From Flavobacterium salmonis (GTDB taxonomy: Bacteria; Bacteroidota; Bacteroidia; Flavobacteriales; Flavobacteriaceae), in NCBI RefSeq assembly GCF_903819435.1, contig NZ_CAIJDP010000083.1, forward strand, positions 84,235 to 148,234: DNA of 64,000 nucleotides. Direction: 5' to 3'. Position numbers and translations under genes: made by a program. How positions within the stretch are numbered: position 1 is the stretch's first letter; every line of letters begins with the position of its first letter. This document shows positions 46,766 to 56,028 of the stretch, piece by piece. Below the pieces are notes generated by a model, which saw only the letters and a list, made by a program, of their open reading frames with translations, searched no databases and was not told where the DNA came from.

Positions 46766-47089
46766 TTATAGCAAAGTTGCTCTGAATCTTGAAGTCATTT
46801 TAGTTATTTCTTCCAGTAGATTTATTAATTCTATTGTGTTTTCTTCATTAATAAATCCTAAATCAGATGAAATTAAAAGTTGAGTTTCTACTTCGTAAGC
46901 AGAACCAATTGCAATTTTTAAGAATCGTGCAAAATCTTTATTAGAATTTCTTGAAGACCCTTCAGCAATGTTTGAAGGAATAGAAACAGCAGCTCTTCGT
47001 AATTGATTTGTAATTCCAAACTTTTCTTCATTATGGAAAGAAGCAGTTACATTGTAAATTTTAGAACAAAACAATCTATTTTTTTCCAA
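46766..47089 (-). CDS. Four-helix-bundle protein (23S rRNA intervening-sequence type)
   Basis: This 107-residue protein belongs to the TIGR02436-like four-helix-bundle family. Typical marks are FHNEEKFGITNQLRRAAVSI, NIAEGSSRNSNKDFARFL and IAIGSAYEVETQL. Members occur inside 23S rRNA intervening sequences and as scattered small genes in Bacteroidota; their role is not settled and nucleic-acid binding is likely. It interrupts the space between a pseudouridine synthase gene and panB. Related short repeats on both sides suggest insertion as a unit. Confidence 0.88.
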   Translation of the reverse strand: MEKNRLFCSKIYNVTASFHNEEKFGITNQLRRAAVSIPSNIAEGSSRNSNKDFARFLKIAIGSAYEVETQLLISSDLGFINEENTIELINLLEEITKMTSRFRATLL

Positions 47090-47148
47090 ATTAAAAGTTC
47101 TTTAAATTGATGCATATTCTTTTTTAGATTATTAGAATTTTAGATGGG

Positions 47149-47216
47149 TTAAGACTTCTTAGATTAATTTTAAAATTTAGTATTCAATCTAAGAAGTCTA
47201 ATGTCTAAGAAGTCTA
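47149..47216. repeat. Inverted and direct repeats on the right of the cassette
   Basis: AGACTTCTTAGATT (47152-47165) and AATCTAAGAAGTCT (47186-47199) form a perfect 14-bp inverted repeat. TCTAAGAAGTCTA also occurs twice in tandem, at 47188-47200 and 47204-47216. The hairpin could terminate panB transcription, but no T run follows. Confidence 0.8.
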
Positions 47217-47225
47217 AAATCTAAT

Positions 47226-48044
47226 CTAGTATTGTTCTCTCTCATTAGGAAAATCTGTCGATTTCACATCAGCGGCATACTGGCCTATTGCTTTGGTCAT
47301 TTCTTCATACAAATTCAGATAGCGACGAAGGAAACGTGGACTAAATTCATTGTTCATTCCTAACATATCATGAATAACCAAAACCTGTCCGTCTACACCG
47401 CCACCAGCTCCAATTCCGATAACCGGGATTGAAATACTTTTGGCCACTTTTTCGGCTAAATCAGCAGGTATTTTTTCAAGAACCACGGCAAAACAGCCCA
47501 CTTTTTCAAGCATTTTGGCATCTTCAATCAATTTTTCAGCTTCTTCATCTTCTTTGGCACGAACACTGTAAGTTCCAAATTTGTAAATAGACTGAGGTGT
47601 TAAACCTAAATGGCCCATTACAGGAATTCCTGCATTTAATATTTTTCGGATTGACTCTTTAATTTCTTTTCCACCTTCAAGTTTCACGGCATGTCCGCCA
47701 CTTTCTTTCATGATTCTGATAGACGAACGCAAGGCCTCTTTCGGATCAGATTGATAACTTCCAAAAGGCAAATCTACTACAACCAATGCTCTGTCAACAG
47801 CACGAACTACGGATGATGCATGATAGATCATTTGGTCCAGCGTAATTGGTAAAGTCGTTTCATGACCTGCCATAACATTCGAAGCAGAATCTCCCACTAA
47901 AATTACGTCGACACCTGCGGTATCAACAATTTTTGCCATCGTGTAATCGTAGGCCGTTAGCATAGAGATTTTTTCTCCATGGTTTTTCATTTCGATTAAC
48001 GACTTTGTAGTGATTCTTTTATAATCTTTTTTTGCTACTGACAT
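47226..48044 (-). CDS. panB: 3-methyl-2-oxobutanoate hydroxymethyltransferase
   Basis: PanB makes ketopantoate from alpha-ketoisovalerate with methylene-tetrahydrofolate, the first step of pantothenate and coenzyme A synthesis. Motifs are clear: VILVGDSASNVMAGHETTLP, the VVDLPFGSYQ segment, VKLEGG and GHLGLTPQS. I use the start at 48044 (MSVAKKDYKRITT); a longer frame to 48152 adds 36 residues not found in PanB and runs into the next gene. The product has 272 residues, as usual for the family. Confidence 0.95.
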   Translation of the reverse strand: MSVAKKDYKRITTKSLIEMKNHGEKISMLTAYDYTMAKIVDTAGVDVILVGDSASNVMAGHETTLPITLDQMIYHASSVVRAVDRALVVVDLPFGSYQSDPKEALRSSIRIMKESGGHAVKLEGGKEIKESIRKILNAGIPVMGHLGLTPQSIYKFGTYSVRAKEDEEAEKLIEDAKMLEKVGCFAVVLEKIPADLAEKVAKSISIPVIGIGAGGGVDGQVLVIHDMLGMNNEFSPRFLRRYLNLYEEMTKAIGQYAADVKSTDFPNEREQY

Positions 48045-48093
48045 TTTTATTTTTTTTTGAATGTAAAAGTATTGAATAAATATAAATTTGGAA

Positions 48094-49290
48094 TCAGCAA
48101 TAGAAGAATATTTCGATTGCAAATAGCTTTCCATCTCTGAATTCAATTCCAAATTGGCTGTATTCAGTAATGATTGAATAATGGTGTGGAGACTTTATGG
48201 AAGCATCAATATAAGTTCCATATTTTTCAATAAATGTTTTTTCGGATATTGAGCGGTCTAATATATGATTTGGGCTGATTATCAATTTATTGTTTTCATT
48301 TATAAAAACTTTCACTATTTCGGCTTTATTATTCTTTTCATCTACAGAAACTTCCAAATCCGGATAATAGTAAAATAAGTCGCTTAAATAAATCCCGCAA
48401 TCATCACTAATAGTTGTTTTTTTAATAGGTTTTCCAAATGTACTGACCAAGGTCTTTTGGGATAAATACAGAGCTTTTGTCATTGTTCCTTTTAAAACAA
48501 ATTCAGCTTTTTTAGAGAAGGCAATGATTTGTTCAGGTGATTTGTGTTTTGCCAGGCCTTTTGCTAAAGCTATATTTAATTCCGTATCAGTAAGAAGTTT
48601 TGGATCGTTTAATTGTTTTACAACTTCATAATATTTTTCATAAGCTGGCGGTAATTTTGAATAATCACTATTCCACGCCAACTCAACAATACGTTCGCTT
48701 ACCGTTTTACGTTCTGTAATATTATTGAAGTCTAATTTTTCAAAGTTTTTAATTAAAACATTCAAATCAGGTCGTTTGCCGACAAATTTTCTTAGTGTAA
48801 ACTTGGCATATTCTTCATTAATACTACCGGATATGTTTACCCATTCATCTTCATTTTTTGGAAGATAACCAATAGTAACAGCGTCGCCGGTAAATAAAAC
48901 TTCCCTTATTTTTGAATTTTTATCAGGTAACGCTCTGGCTTTTAACCCTGCGACTAAAACAAAAAGGTGATTGCTGCCATGATAATGATCCCCACCATAA
49001 ATAATAGGATTTTCGTTATCTACAGTTTTAACATCTCTGGCATTTAATGATTTAGATATGAATTCGCCACGAACATATCCTTCATTAAAATTATCAGCTT
49101 GTACTTTATACCAGCCATTTTGATTATCAGATAATAAACGAACTTGTGCACTATATTTAAAATAACCCAAAAATTCAGAAGAAGTATCGGCTGATGTATA
49201 CAACCTTGTGTCTGAATTGATAAAATAACGATCTTGAGAGTATAATAAAGCAGAGCAAAACAGTAAAGCTATAAAGTAATATTTTTTCAT
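48094..49290 (-). CDS. Exported SH3-domain protein
   Basis: This 398-residue protein has a signal peptide (residues 1-18, ending LYSQ). Two SH3-like modules follow: residues 25-80 (YTSADTSSEFLGYFKYSAQV, then GWYKVQ) and about 105-165 (LKARALPDKNSKIREVLFTG). The C-terminal half is unassigned. Such proteins usually stay in the periplasm and may bind cell wall. It lies between sdaA and panB on the same strand with short gaps, but the metabolic neighbours do not explain its role. Confidence 0.75.
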   Translation of the reverse strand: MKKYYFIALLFCSALLYSQDRYFINSDTRLYTSADTSSEFLGYFKYSAQVRLLSDNQNGWYKVQADNFNEGYVRGEFISKSLNARDVKTVDNENPIIYGGDHYHGSNHLFVLVAGLKARALPDKNSKIREVLFTGDAVTIGYLPKNEDEWVNISGSINEEYAKFTLRKFVGKRPDLNVLIKNFEKLDFNNITERKTVSERIVELAWNSDYSKLPPAYEKYYEVVKQLNDPKLLTDTELNIALAKGLAKHKSPEQIIAFSKKAEFVLKGTMTKALYLSQKTLVSTFGKPIKKTTISDDCGIYLSDLFYYYPDLEVSVDEKNNKAEIVKVFINENNKLIISPNHILDRSISEKTFIEKYGTYIDASIKSPHHYSIITEYSQFGIEFRDGKLFAIEIFFYC

Positions 49291-49300
49291 ATAATAAGTT

Positions 49301-50728
49301 TTAGCAATCGGCCATATTTACTGCAATTGCCAGTCCGCCTTCAGAAGTTTCTTTGTATTTTGAATTCATATCCTTTGCTGTTTGCCACATCGTATTGATC
49401 ACTTTGTCTAATGGTACTTTGGCATTTTTAGAGTCTGTTTCTAAAGCCAGTTCGGCTGCGTTTATGGCTTTTATGGCGCCCATTGTATTTCTTTCGATGC
49501 ACGGAATCTGAACCAGTCCGCCTATTGGGTCACAGGTTAAACCTAAATGATGCTCCATGGCAATTTCTGCAGCCATCAAAACCTGTGCAGGCGTTCCGCC
49601 CATTAATTCGCAAAGCGCTGCAGCAGCCATCGAGGACGAAACACCAATTTCAGCCTGACAGCCACCCATTGCGGCAGAAATTGTAGATCCTTTTTTAAAA
49701 ATACTTCCAATTTCTCCGGAAACCATCAAAAATTGTTTGATTTCTTTTTCACCGGCATTATGATTTTCAATTACCAGATAGTACATTAATACCGCAGGAA
49801 TTACACCGGCGCTTCCGTTTGTGGGTGCTGTAACCACACGACCTAAGGATGCGTTAACTTCATTAACAGCAAGTGCAAAACAACTAACCCATTTTAAGAT
49901 TTGACGAAATTTCACTTCCGTTTTTCTAATTTCTTCCAGCCAGGATTGCGGATCATTATAATTTGATAAGCCAATTAAATTTTGATGCATATCAAAGGCC
50001 CTTCTGCGTACATTCAATCCTCCGGGAAGAACCCCTCCTGTATGGCATCCAATGTACATGCATTCAAGCATAGTATTCCATATACGCATTAATTCCGAAT
50101 GAATTTCGGTTTCAGTACGCATGGATTTTTCGTTTTCATAAACAATTTCCGAAATCAATTTGTTCTCTGAAATAGTATAATTTAAAAGCTCAACAGCATT
50201 TTGAACCGGAAAAGGGAAAGCACATTTTATGACTTCTTTTATTTTGGCATTCGTACGTTCCTCTTTAACCACAAAACCTCCACCGATAGAATAAAAAGTA
50301 GATTCATATTCAGTATTATCGGTTTTATAAGCAGTAAACTTTAATCCGTTAGCATGAAAAGGAAGAAAGTCTTTGTTGAAAATAATGTCCTGAAGAAAGT
50401 AGAACGGAATTGTGAATTGATTGCCGAGAATAATCTCATTTTTGGTTTCTATAGTTTTGATAATTCCGGCTATATTTTCGATTGGGATATACTCAGGATC
50501 CTGACCGCTTAATCCCAGCATAACAGCTAAATCAGTTGCGTGTCCCTTTCCGGTTAATGAAAGTGATCCGTACAAGTCAACCTTAACTCTTGTAATTTCT
50601 TTTAATACAGACTGGCTTCGTAACTCTTCTAAAAAACGTTCAGCTGCCCGCCATGGTCCTAATGTATGTGAACTAGATGGGCCAACCCCAATTTTAAGCA
50701 TATCGAAAACAGAGATACATTCTTCCAT
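49301..50728 (-). CDS. sdaA: L-serine ammonia-lyase (single-chain, Fe-S)
   Basis: This 475-residue iron-sulfur L-serine dehydratase converts serine to pyruvate and ammonia. The beta domain starts with FDMLKIGVGPSSSHTLGPWR. The alpha domain follows with cysteine-containing segments CMYIGCHTGG, MGGCQAEIGVSSS and LGLTCDPIGGLVQIPCIERN, which supply the 4Fe-4S ligands. Length and domain order match the fused bacterial type. A candidate -7 box lies just upstream on the minus strand. Confidence 0.95.
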   Translation of the reverse strand: MEECISVFDMLKIGVGPSSSHTLGPWRAAERFLEELRSQSVLKEITRVKVDLYGSLSLTGKGHATDLAVMLGLSGQDPEYIPIENIAGIIKTIETKNEIILGNQFTIPFYFLQDIIFNKDFLPFHANGLKFTAYKTDNTEYESTFYSIGGGFVVKEERTNAKIKEVIKCAFPFPVQNAVELLNYTISENKLISEIVYENEKSMRTETEIHSELMRIWNTMLECMYIGCHTGGVLPGGLNVRRRAFDMHQNLIGLSNYNDPQSWLEEIRKTEVKFRQILKWVSCFALAVNEVNASLGRVVTAPTNGSAGVIPAVLMYYLVIENHNAGEKEIKQFLMVSGEIGSIFKKGSTISAAMGGCQAEIGVSSSMAAAALCELMGGTPAQVLMAAEIAMEHHLGLTCDPIGGLVQIPCIERNTMGAIKAINAAELALETDSKNAKVPLDKVINTMWQTAKDMNSKYKETSEGGLAIAVNMADC

Positions 50729-50747
50729 TGTTCAAATTTTATTAAAA

Positions 50748-50755
50748 CAAAGATA
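50748..50755 (-). promoter_or_regulatory. Candidate -7 element for sdaA
   Basis: On the minus strand this reads TATCTTTG, matching TAnnTTTG, 20 bases before the sdaA start. The -33 box is not clear. Confidence 0.4.
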
Positions 50756-50899
50756 GTTGAATAATGCAAAGAAGTTTCGTTTTTGTTTGTTAATGTTGCG
50801 GTTTTGTTAAAAAATATATTAAATATTAATGATTTGTCAATGAAATAAAATTAAATGCTTAATATAGGCCTTTAATAGAAAGTTCGGCCTTTTTTTAGG

Positions 50900-50907
50900 T
50901 ATTTTTG
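50900..50907 (+). promoter_or_regulatory. Candidate -7 element for the CPA2 antiporter
   Basis: TATTTTTG matches TAnnTTTG and would give a leader of about 135 bases. It lies in a 320-base divergent gap that otherwise holds only a GC-containing hairpin with a T run (50876-50897). Confidence 0.35.
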
Positions 50908-51048
50908 TAGAAGAAATATTTGTTCAAGAAACTGATCTTTTTAGTTTTTTAATAATCAAAATAAACTGCGACTTTTGGGTGTTTCGCCTTAAATTCTTAA
51001 AATATTCTTTTGAGAAACAGATCAACTCACAGTAGCTAAAATTACATT

Positions 51049-53196
51049 ATGATAGAATTCTTCAGGCATTTTATAAACGAATTTGAATTACCGCTTAACA
51101 ATCCCGTATTGATTTTTTCGTTGATACTTTTCATCATTTTATTATCTCCTATTTTATTAAAAAAAATTAATATTCCCGGAATTATTGGTTTGATTATTTC
51201 AGGGGTTATCATTGGCCCGCATGGACTTAATATTTTGGCTAAAAATTCTGCAGTCGATTTGTTCTCTACTATCGGATTACTTTATATCATGTTTATTGCA
51301 GGTTTAGAGCTGGATATGAATGAGTTCAAAGCGAATAGAAATAAAAGTTTGCTATTTGGCTTTTTTACTTTTATTTTTCCACTAACAATAGGATTTCCGG
51401 TTTGTTTTTATCTTTTGAAATATGATTTTAATGCCAGTTTTTTAACGGCAAGTATGTTTGCAACACATACTTTGGTTGCTTACCCTATTGTGAGTAAATT
51501 GGGAATTGCCAAAAATCAGGCTGTTGCTATAACCGTAGGGGGAACGATTCTCACTGATACAGCCGTATTAATTATTCTGGCCGTTATTATGGGTAGCAGT
51601 CAGGGAAATTTAAATCAGGCTTTCTGGATAAAATTAGGGGTTTCGCTGGCTATTTTCTCAGCTATAATGTTCTTGCTGATTCCAAGAATTGCAAAATGGT
51701 TCTTTAAAAAACTGGAAAGTGAAAAACACGCCCATTATATTTTTGTACTTTCAGTCGTTTTTTTTGCGGCGTTTTTAGCTGAGGTAGCAGGTGTAGAGCC
51801 AATTATTGGGGCTTTCGTGGCAGGTTTGGCTTTAAATCCTTTAATTCCGCACTCATCAGCGTTAATGAACAGGATTGAATTTATTGGTAATTCGTTATTT
51901 ATTCCGTTTTTCCTAATTTCTGTGGGAATGCTGGTTGATATCAGTGTTATTTTAAGCGGCCCAACAGCCTTAATTGTTGCCGGAACGTTGAGTGTTGTGG
52001 CTATTTTTGGAAAATGGATTGCTGCATTTTTTACCCAGATTGTTTTTAAATATACCAAAACTGAAAGACAGTTAATTTTCGGATTGAGCAGTGCACATGC
52101 AGCTGCAACCCTGGCCGTAATTTTAGTTGGATTTAAAGCAAAAATTCTCGATGAAAATATATTGAACGGAACTATTATCTTAATATTGGTAACTTGTATT
52201 GTAGCTTCTTTTGCTACCGAAAAAGCGGCAAAAAAGATTGCAATCTGTGAGGAAGAGGTTTCTCATGAGGATGCGAATAAAGACCAGATTTTAGATGAAC
52301 ACATTTTGATTCCGTTAGCGAAAACATCAGCGACAGAACCGTTATTGGATTTCGCACTTTTAATAAAAGATAAAAAATCGGCGAATCCCGTAACATTATT
52401 AACGATTGTGCCTAACAACGACCAAGCCGAAATCAATATTTTAAAATATAAAAAAGCAGTTGATAAGTTTGTTATTCAGGGATCAGCTTCTGAAATAAAA
52501 ATTAATACAATTGCCAGGATTGACCATAATCCGGCTAGCGGAATTGCCCGAACTTCCAAAGAAATCATGTCAGATATCGTAATCATAGGCTGGCCAAGAA
52601 AAACCGGTTTTTTGGATAAAATTTTTGGAGAAAATGTAGATTCAATTATCAATAATGTCGATAAAACCTTGTTCATCTGCAGGTTTCAAAAGACATTTAT
52701 TGAAGAGAAAAGATTGGTTTTTATTTGCCCGCCTTTTTCAGAAAGAGGCGTTGGCTTTCATCTCTTATTGCAGAAAATATCCAGATTATCACAGGAATTA
52801 AGTATTCCGATTGTAATTTATGCCGAATATAAAACCCATCAGGCTATTCAGCAAATTGCGAATAGTTTAAAATTGAATGCAAAATTAGGTTTCAAAGGCA
52901 TTTTAGAATGGGATGATTTTGAAGCAATTTCTGATGAAATTAAACCAACCGATTTGATTGTTTTTAACTTATCAAGAAAAGGCTCTGTCTCCTACCAGTC
53001 TATTTTTGATAAATTGCCTCAGAAATTTGAAAAATCATTTAGCGATAATAACTTGATTTTAGTTTATCCTCAAGACGACAATAAAGTAACTTCTATGGAT
53101 GCTTACGAAGATTTTAGTGCTACACCGTTAACAAAAGGTCTTGAAGCGATTGAACAAATTGGTAGAGGTTTAGGAAATATTTTGAAGAAGGGATAG
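51049..53196 (+). CDS. Cation:proton antiporter, CPA2 family, with USP-like C-terminus
   Basis: This 715-residue protein has a CPA2/Kef-type membrane domain (residues 15-390, about 12 helices). Visible parts include IPGIIGLIISGVIIGPHGLN, the MFATHTLVAYPIVSKLG segment and VEPIIGAFVAGLALNPLIPH. Residues 420-715 are cytoplasmic and resemble two universal-stress-protein-like halves (HILIPLAKTSATEPLLDFAL). It exchanges K+ or Na+ for H+, but ion and regulator are not readable. There is no TrkA-N domain, so it is not a classical KefB/C. Confidence 0.9.
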   Translation: MIEFFRHFINEFELPLNNPVLIFSLILFIILLSPILLKKINIPGIIGLIISGVIIGPHGLNILAKNSAVDLFSTIGLLYIMFIAGLELDMNEFKANRNKSLLFGFFTFIFPLTIGFPVCFYLLKYDFNASFLTASMFATHTLVAYPIVSKLGIAKNQAVAITVGGTILTDTAVLIILAVIMGSSQGNLNQAFWIKLGVSLAIFSAIMFLLIPRIAKWFFKKLESEKHAHYIFVLSVVFFAAFLAEVAGVEPIIGAFVAGLALNPLIPHSSALMNRIEFIGNSLFIPFFLISVGMLVDISVILSGPTALIVAGTLSVVAIFGKWIAAFFTQIVFKYTKTERQLIFGLSSAHAAATLAVILVGFKAKILDENILNGTIILILVTCIVASFATEKAAKKIAICEEEVSHEDANKDQILDEHILIPLAKTSATEPLLDFALLIKDKKSANPVTLLTIVPNNDQAEINILKYKKAVDKFVIQGSASEIKINTIARIDHNPASGIARTSKEIMSDIVIIGWPRKTGFLDKIFGENVDSIINNVDKTLFICRFQKTFIEEKRLVFICPPFSERGVGFHLLLQKISRLSQELSIPIVIYAEYKTHQAIQQIANSLKLNAKLGFKGILEWDDFEAISDEIKPTDLIVFNLSRKGSVSYQSIFDKLPQKFEKSFSDNNLILVYPQDDNKVTSMDAYEDFSATPLTKGLEAIEQIGRGLGNILKKG

Positions 53197-53211
53197 AAAT
53201 ATTTTTCAACT

Positions 53212-53640
53212 ATGAATGAGCATTTGCAATTAATTTTTGACAAATATGATTTCCCTAAAAATAATCAAAACTCTTTTGTCACAATTAGAGAAGTGGAGGA
53301 ATATTCAAATTTAAAGCTTCCTGATGATTATATTTTTTATTTAGAAAATTATACTGGAATTGATCAGTTTATTGGTGCTGAGTTTATAAAACTTTGGGAT
53401 TTAGAAGAAATTATTGAAGCTAATAAAAGCTATAATATTTTTAAAGAATTACAAAGGACTATTGGAATTGGTACAAATGGAAGTGGGGAATTTATTGGAA
53501 TTGTGTTTGATTCAAATAACGTCGCAAAAATAATTATTTCACCTTTTGTTGATTTGAATGCTAAATATCATACTGAAATTGGAGTTTCATTTACAGATTT
53601 CCTTATTCGACTTGATAAAGGAATCGAATGGTTTTTATAA
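53212..53640 (+). CDS. SMI1/KNR4-family protein
   Basis: This 142-residue protein has the SUKH/SMI1-KNR4 pattern: VREVEEYSNLKLPDDYIFYL-like start (LKLPDDYIFYLENYTG), LWDLEEIIEANKSY in the middle and GIGTNGSGEFIGI followed by a late FTDFLIRL. The family often provides immunity to polymorphic toxins. No toxin gene is adjacent here; it follows the antiporter by 15 bases and may be read through from it. Confidence 0.8.
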   Translation: MNEHLQLIFDKYDFPKNNQNSFVTIREVEEYSNLKLPDDYIFYLENYTGIDQFIGAEFIKLWDLEEIIEANKSYNIFKELQRTIGIGTNGSGEFIGIVFDSNNVAKIIISPFVDLNAKYHTEIGVSFTDFLIRLDKGIEWFL

Positions 53641-53664
53641 AATGCAATCACTTTTGAAACTCAA

Positions 53665-54354
53665 CTAGAAATACTTCAGATAAAGATCACATAGATTAAT
53701 AGTGTTTCTTTCGCGCTGGTACCAGTCATTATAAACCAATTCAATTTTTTCAACCGTAAATTTTCCAAAATTGTGGTTCCTGAACTTCTCAACGACTTCA
53801 ATTAGTTTTTTTGGATTTTTTAATTTTTTCTGAAAACGCATCACTGTCGAATGGGCTGTCGTAATACTATAACGGCTGTCGATACTTTGTTTTAAGGAAG
53901 AATTTTTGAAATTATCACGAAGCTTGTCACGTAAAATATTTAATGAATCATCAGTCGGAAACCCCTGGATCATTACCGCATCTGGAGATAAGGTTACGCC
54001 CCGGTAATCAATTTGAATTTTATTGACATCTACCAGACTTTTTTCAATGATTTCAACATACTTTGATGTAGAAAATTTATCCAGTTTAAATCCTTCGGCG
54101 CAAGAAATAATAGACATAGTGGTTACATGAATATCAGAGCTTGGGTAATAATACTGATCCGGCTCTATATTTTTTAATTCTTTCAGAAATTCCTGTACGT
54201 TGGCCTTTATTTCTTTACTGGGACGGACAAGTAAAGTAACTCCAAATCTTTTATCAGAATCATTATTAATCTTTGGGTCGATTGTATAATTTTCAGATAA
54301 AATGAGTTCAGATGATGTTTTGAAAAGCTCATTATAATGTTCAGATAAATTCAT
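53665..54354 (-). CDS. 2H phosphoesterase (2'-5' RNA ligase-like) protein
   Basis: This 229-residue protein has two His-x-Thr-type motifs, IHVTTMS near residue 85 and AHSTVMRF near 170, the hallmark of the 2H phosphoesterase fold. The spacing between them is normal. Members cleave cyclic phosphates or ligate RNA ends; the substrate here is unknown. It forms a leftward cluster with DUF1801 and SRPBCC-type genes. Confidence 0.8.
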   Translation of the reverse strand: MNLSEHYNELFKTSSELILSENYTIDPKINNDSDKRFGVTLLVRPSKEIKANVQEFLKELKNIEPDQYYYPSSDIHVTTMSIISCAEGFKLDKFSTSKYVEIIEKSLVDVNKIQIDYRGVTLSPDAVMIQGFPTDDSLNILRDKLRDNFKNSSLKQSIDSRYSITTAHSTVMRFQKKLKNPKKLIEVVEKFRNHNFGKFTVEKIELVYNDWYQRERNTINLCDLYLKYF

Positions 54355-54360
54355 ATTTGA

Positions 54361-54738
54361 TTATTTATGTTTTACTTTTTCAAGATTTTCCTGTACTCTG
54401 AATTTTATAATTTTGGTTATTAAATCGAATGGCATGGGATGATTTAATGGGAATTGTACGGAACCTTTGCCTGATTTGTATTTAGAGAGTGCTTCTTTAA
54501 ATTGTTCATAACCGCTTGGCAGTGCATAGAGCCCAATATGATTTTTAAAAGCTGCAAAGTAAACAACGATTCCGTTTTGTTCAAAAGCTGGCATTGAATA
54601 ACTGATTTTTTCTTTTGCATCAGGGGCAGCTTTATGAATTACCATTCTTACTTTTTCTAAAACTTCCTGTACATCATTTGGAAAACTTCCAATGTATTCA
54701 TCAATATTAACCGGTTTTGAAATAGGAATTGCTGCCAT
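54361..54738 (-). CDS. DUF1801 (YdhG-type) protein
   Basis: This 125-residue protein has the DUF1801 layout: IDEYIGSFPNDVQEVLEKVR, ISYSMPAFEQNGIVVYFAAF and GLYALPSG, ending in a VQFPLNHPMPFDLI segment. Some relatives act as frataxin-like iron chaperones; many are unassigned. It is close to its neighbours on the same strand. A second DUF1801 gene lies at 59601. Confidence 0.85.
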   Translation of the reverse strand: MAAIPISKPVNIDEYIGSFPNDVQEVLEKVRMVIHKAAPDAKEKISYSMPAFEQNGIVVYFAAFKNHIGLYALPSGYEQFKEALSKYKSGKGSVQFPLNHPMPFDLITKIIKFRVQENLEKVKHK

Positions 54739-54758
54739 GATAATTATTTTTAGAATGA

Positions 54759-55226
54759 TTAACTCAGGCCTTTTGGAAATCTGTCCAACACTAAATTCAA
54801 CTGTATCTGATGCTCTAAAAAAGCTTTGGCTCCGGCTAAAACCAGTGTAAAACCTTCTGTAGAATTTCGAACCTCAGAAAGTATTTTGTCAGTATCGCCC
54901 TTAAAATTAGAATTGGTAATGCTTACAAAAGTTTCTTTTTCATCCAACGAGTTGAAAACCCATTCTATAATCGTTGCTTCTCAGCTATTTCCCCATTCTA
55001 TTACAATTCGTTTGTTTTCGTCAATTACCTTAGTTAAAACAGTAAGCGAAAAGCCATACATTTCCCAGGTCCATACAGTCGATTTGCCTTCTTCTAATTT
55101 GTCTGATCCCTTAGTAAACCAAAATTTGCTTGTTATTTCAGGATTAACAAATGCTTCAAAAACTTCTGAAACGGGTTTTCTGATCAGCATTTCGGCTTTT
55201 GCAAAATTATTATTTACTGTTGCCAT
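54759..55226 (-). pseudogene. SRPBCC/AHSA1-type protein interrupted by one in-frame TGA
   Basis: The frame from 55226 reads a typical AHSA1-like start (FAKAEMLIRKPVSEVFEAFV) and runs to IVIEWGNS, where TGA occurs at 54981-54983. The same frame then continues without another stop for 74 codons (IIEWVFNSLDEKETFVSI, later GFTLVLAGAKAFLEHQIQLN), which completes the family. Total length without the stop would be 155 residues, normal for the fold. One base change explains the break, so this is a fresh pseudogene or a sequence error. Confidence 0.8.
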
Positions 55227-55244
55227 ACTTACGGATTTGAAATG

Positions 55245-55931
55245 TTATTTACTGCTAAAAAAAGGTATGTTGTTGTAAATTACGATTTGAAATTGATTAC
55301 GTCCTGTTTTTTCCTGAATTTGTCTCATAAAACCGGCTTCAACTCTGAAATTTTTGTTGATCACATATCCTAATGCTCCATATAAACGGTCACGATCAAA
55401 AGTTGGTGATTCTGCGTTTAGAAATATTTCATTATAAGCCGAAATATAAAATGCATTTTCTTCCATTTTAGGCTTGTTAATTGGAACATTCAAAGCTAAA
55501 AAATAGCGGAAACGCATTTGAAAATCATCTTTTAAAAAGCGTTCTTCCACACGATAACGATGTTGCAAATAAAACCTGCCAAAATTTTGACGTGTTATAA
55601 ACTGCTGATAAATGCGATGTTCATTACTATCTGTTTTATCGTCTGTTCCCGGAATGTAATTTTGTGAATTGATAAAACCGTATCCTAATAAAATGTTATT
55701 ATTGTTTTCAGTAAGATTGTATCCAATTCCGGTTCTTAATAATAATTGTTGTGTATCGCCCGCAAAATTATAATTACGATATTGTACTTCGTTGTGCCAG
55801 TTCCATTTTTCATTGATGGCCTGATTTCCAAAATAAATAAACCAGTTTCCGGTATCCGTATCTTGTGCGTTTGTAAAATTTATAGATAAAATAAGGGTGA
55901 ATAAAAGGTAAAAGGCTTTTAAGTTTTTCAT
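55245..55931 (-). CDS. DUF2490 outer-membrane-type protein
   Basis: This 228-residue protein has a signal peptide (ending FTNAQ). The remainder alternates aromatic and polar residues in the style of a beta-barrel (NWHNEVQYRNYNF, FGRFYLQHRYRVEERFL, FRYFLALNVPI). The family DUF2490 is common in Bacteroidota and probably forms a small outer-membrane barrel. I use the start at 55931 (MKNLKAFYLLF) because the longer frame to 55967 puts a charged stretch before the signal peptide. Confidence 0.85.
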   Translation of the reverse strand: MKNLKAFYLLFTLILSINFTNAQDTDTGNWFIYFGNQAINEKWNWHNEVQYRNYNFAGDTQQLLLRTGIGYNLTENNNNILLGYGFINSQNYIPGTDDKTDSNEHRIYQQFITRQNFGRFYLQHRYRVEERFLKDDFQMRFRYFLALNVPINKPKMEENAFYISAYNEIFLNAESPTFDRDRLYGALGYVINKNFRVEAGFMRQIQEKTGRNQFQIVIYNNIPFFSSK

Positions 55932-56028
55932 TTTTGAATAAGGGAATTTCAGTTTTTTTTGAATCACAAGATAAGAAAGTTATTTTGTAAATTATGTTAA
56001 AAATAGAAAATCAGTATGTTGAAAAAAA

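Noticed and set aside
54978..54986. TGA as a selenocysteine codon or alternative code
   Set aside because: AHSA1-type proteins have no selenocysteine site. No suitable hairpin is seen after the codon, and other genes use TGA as stop.
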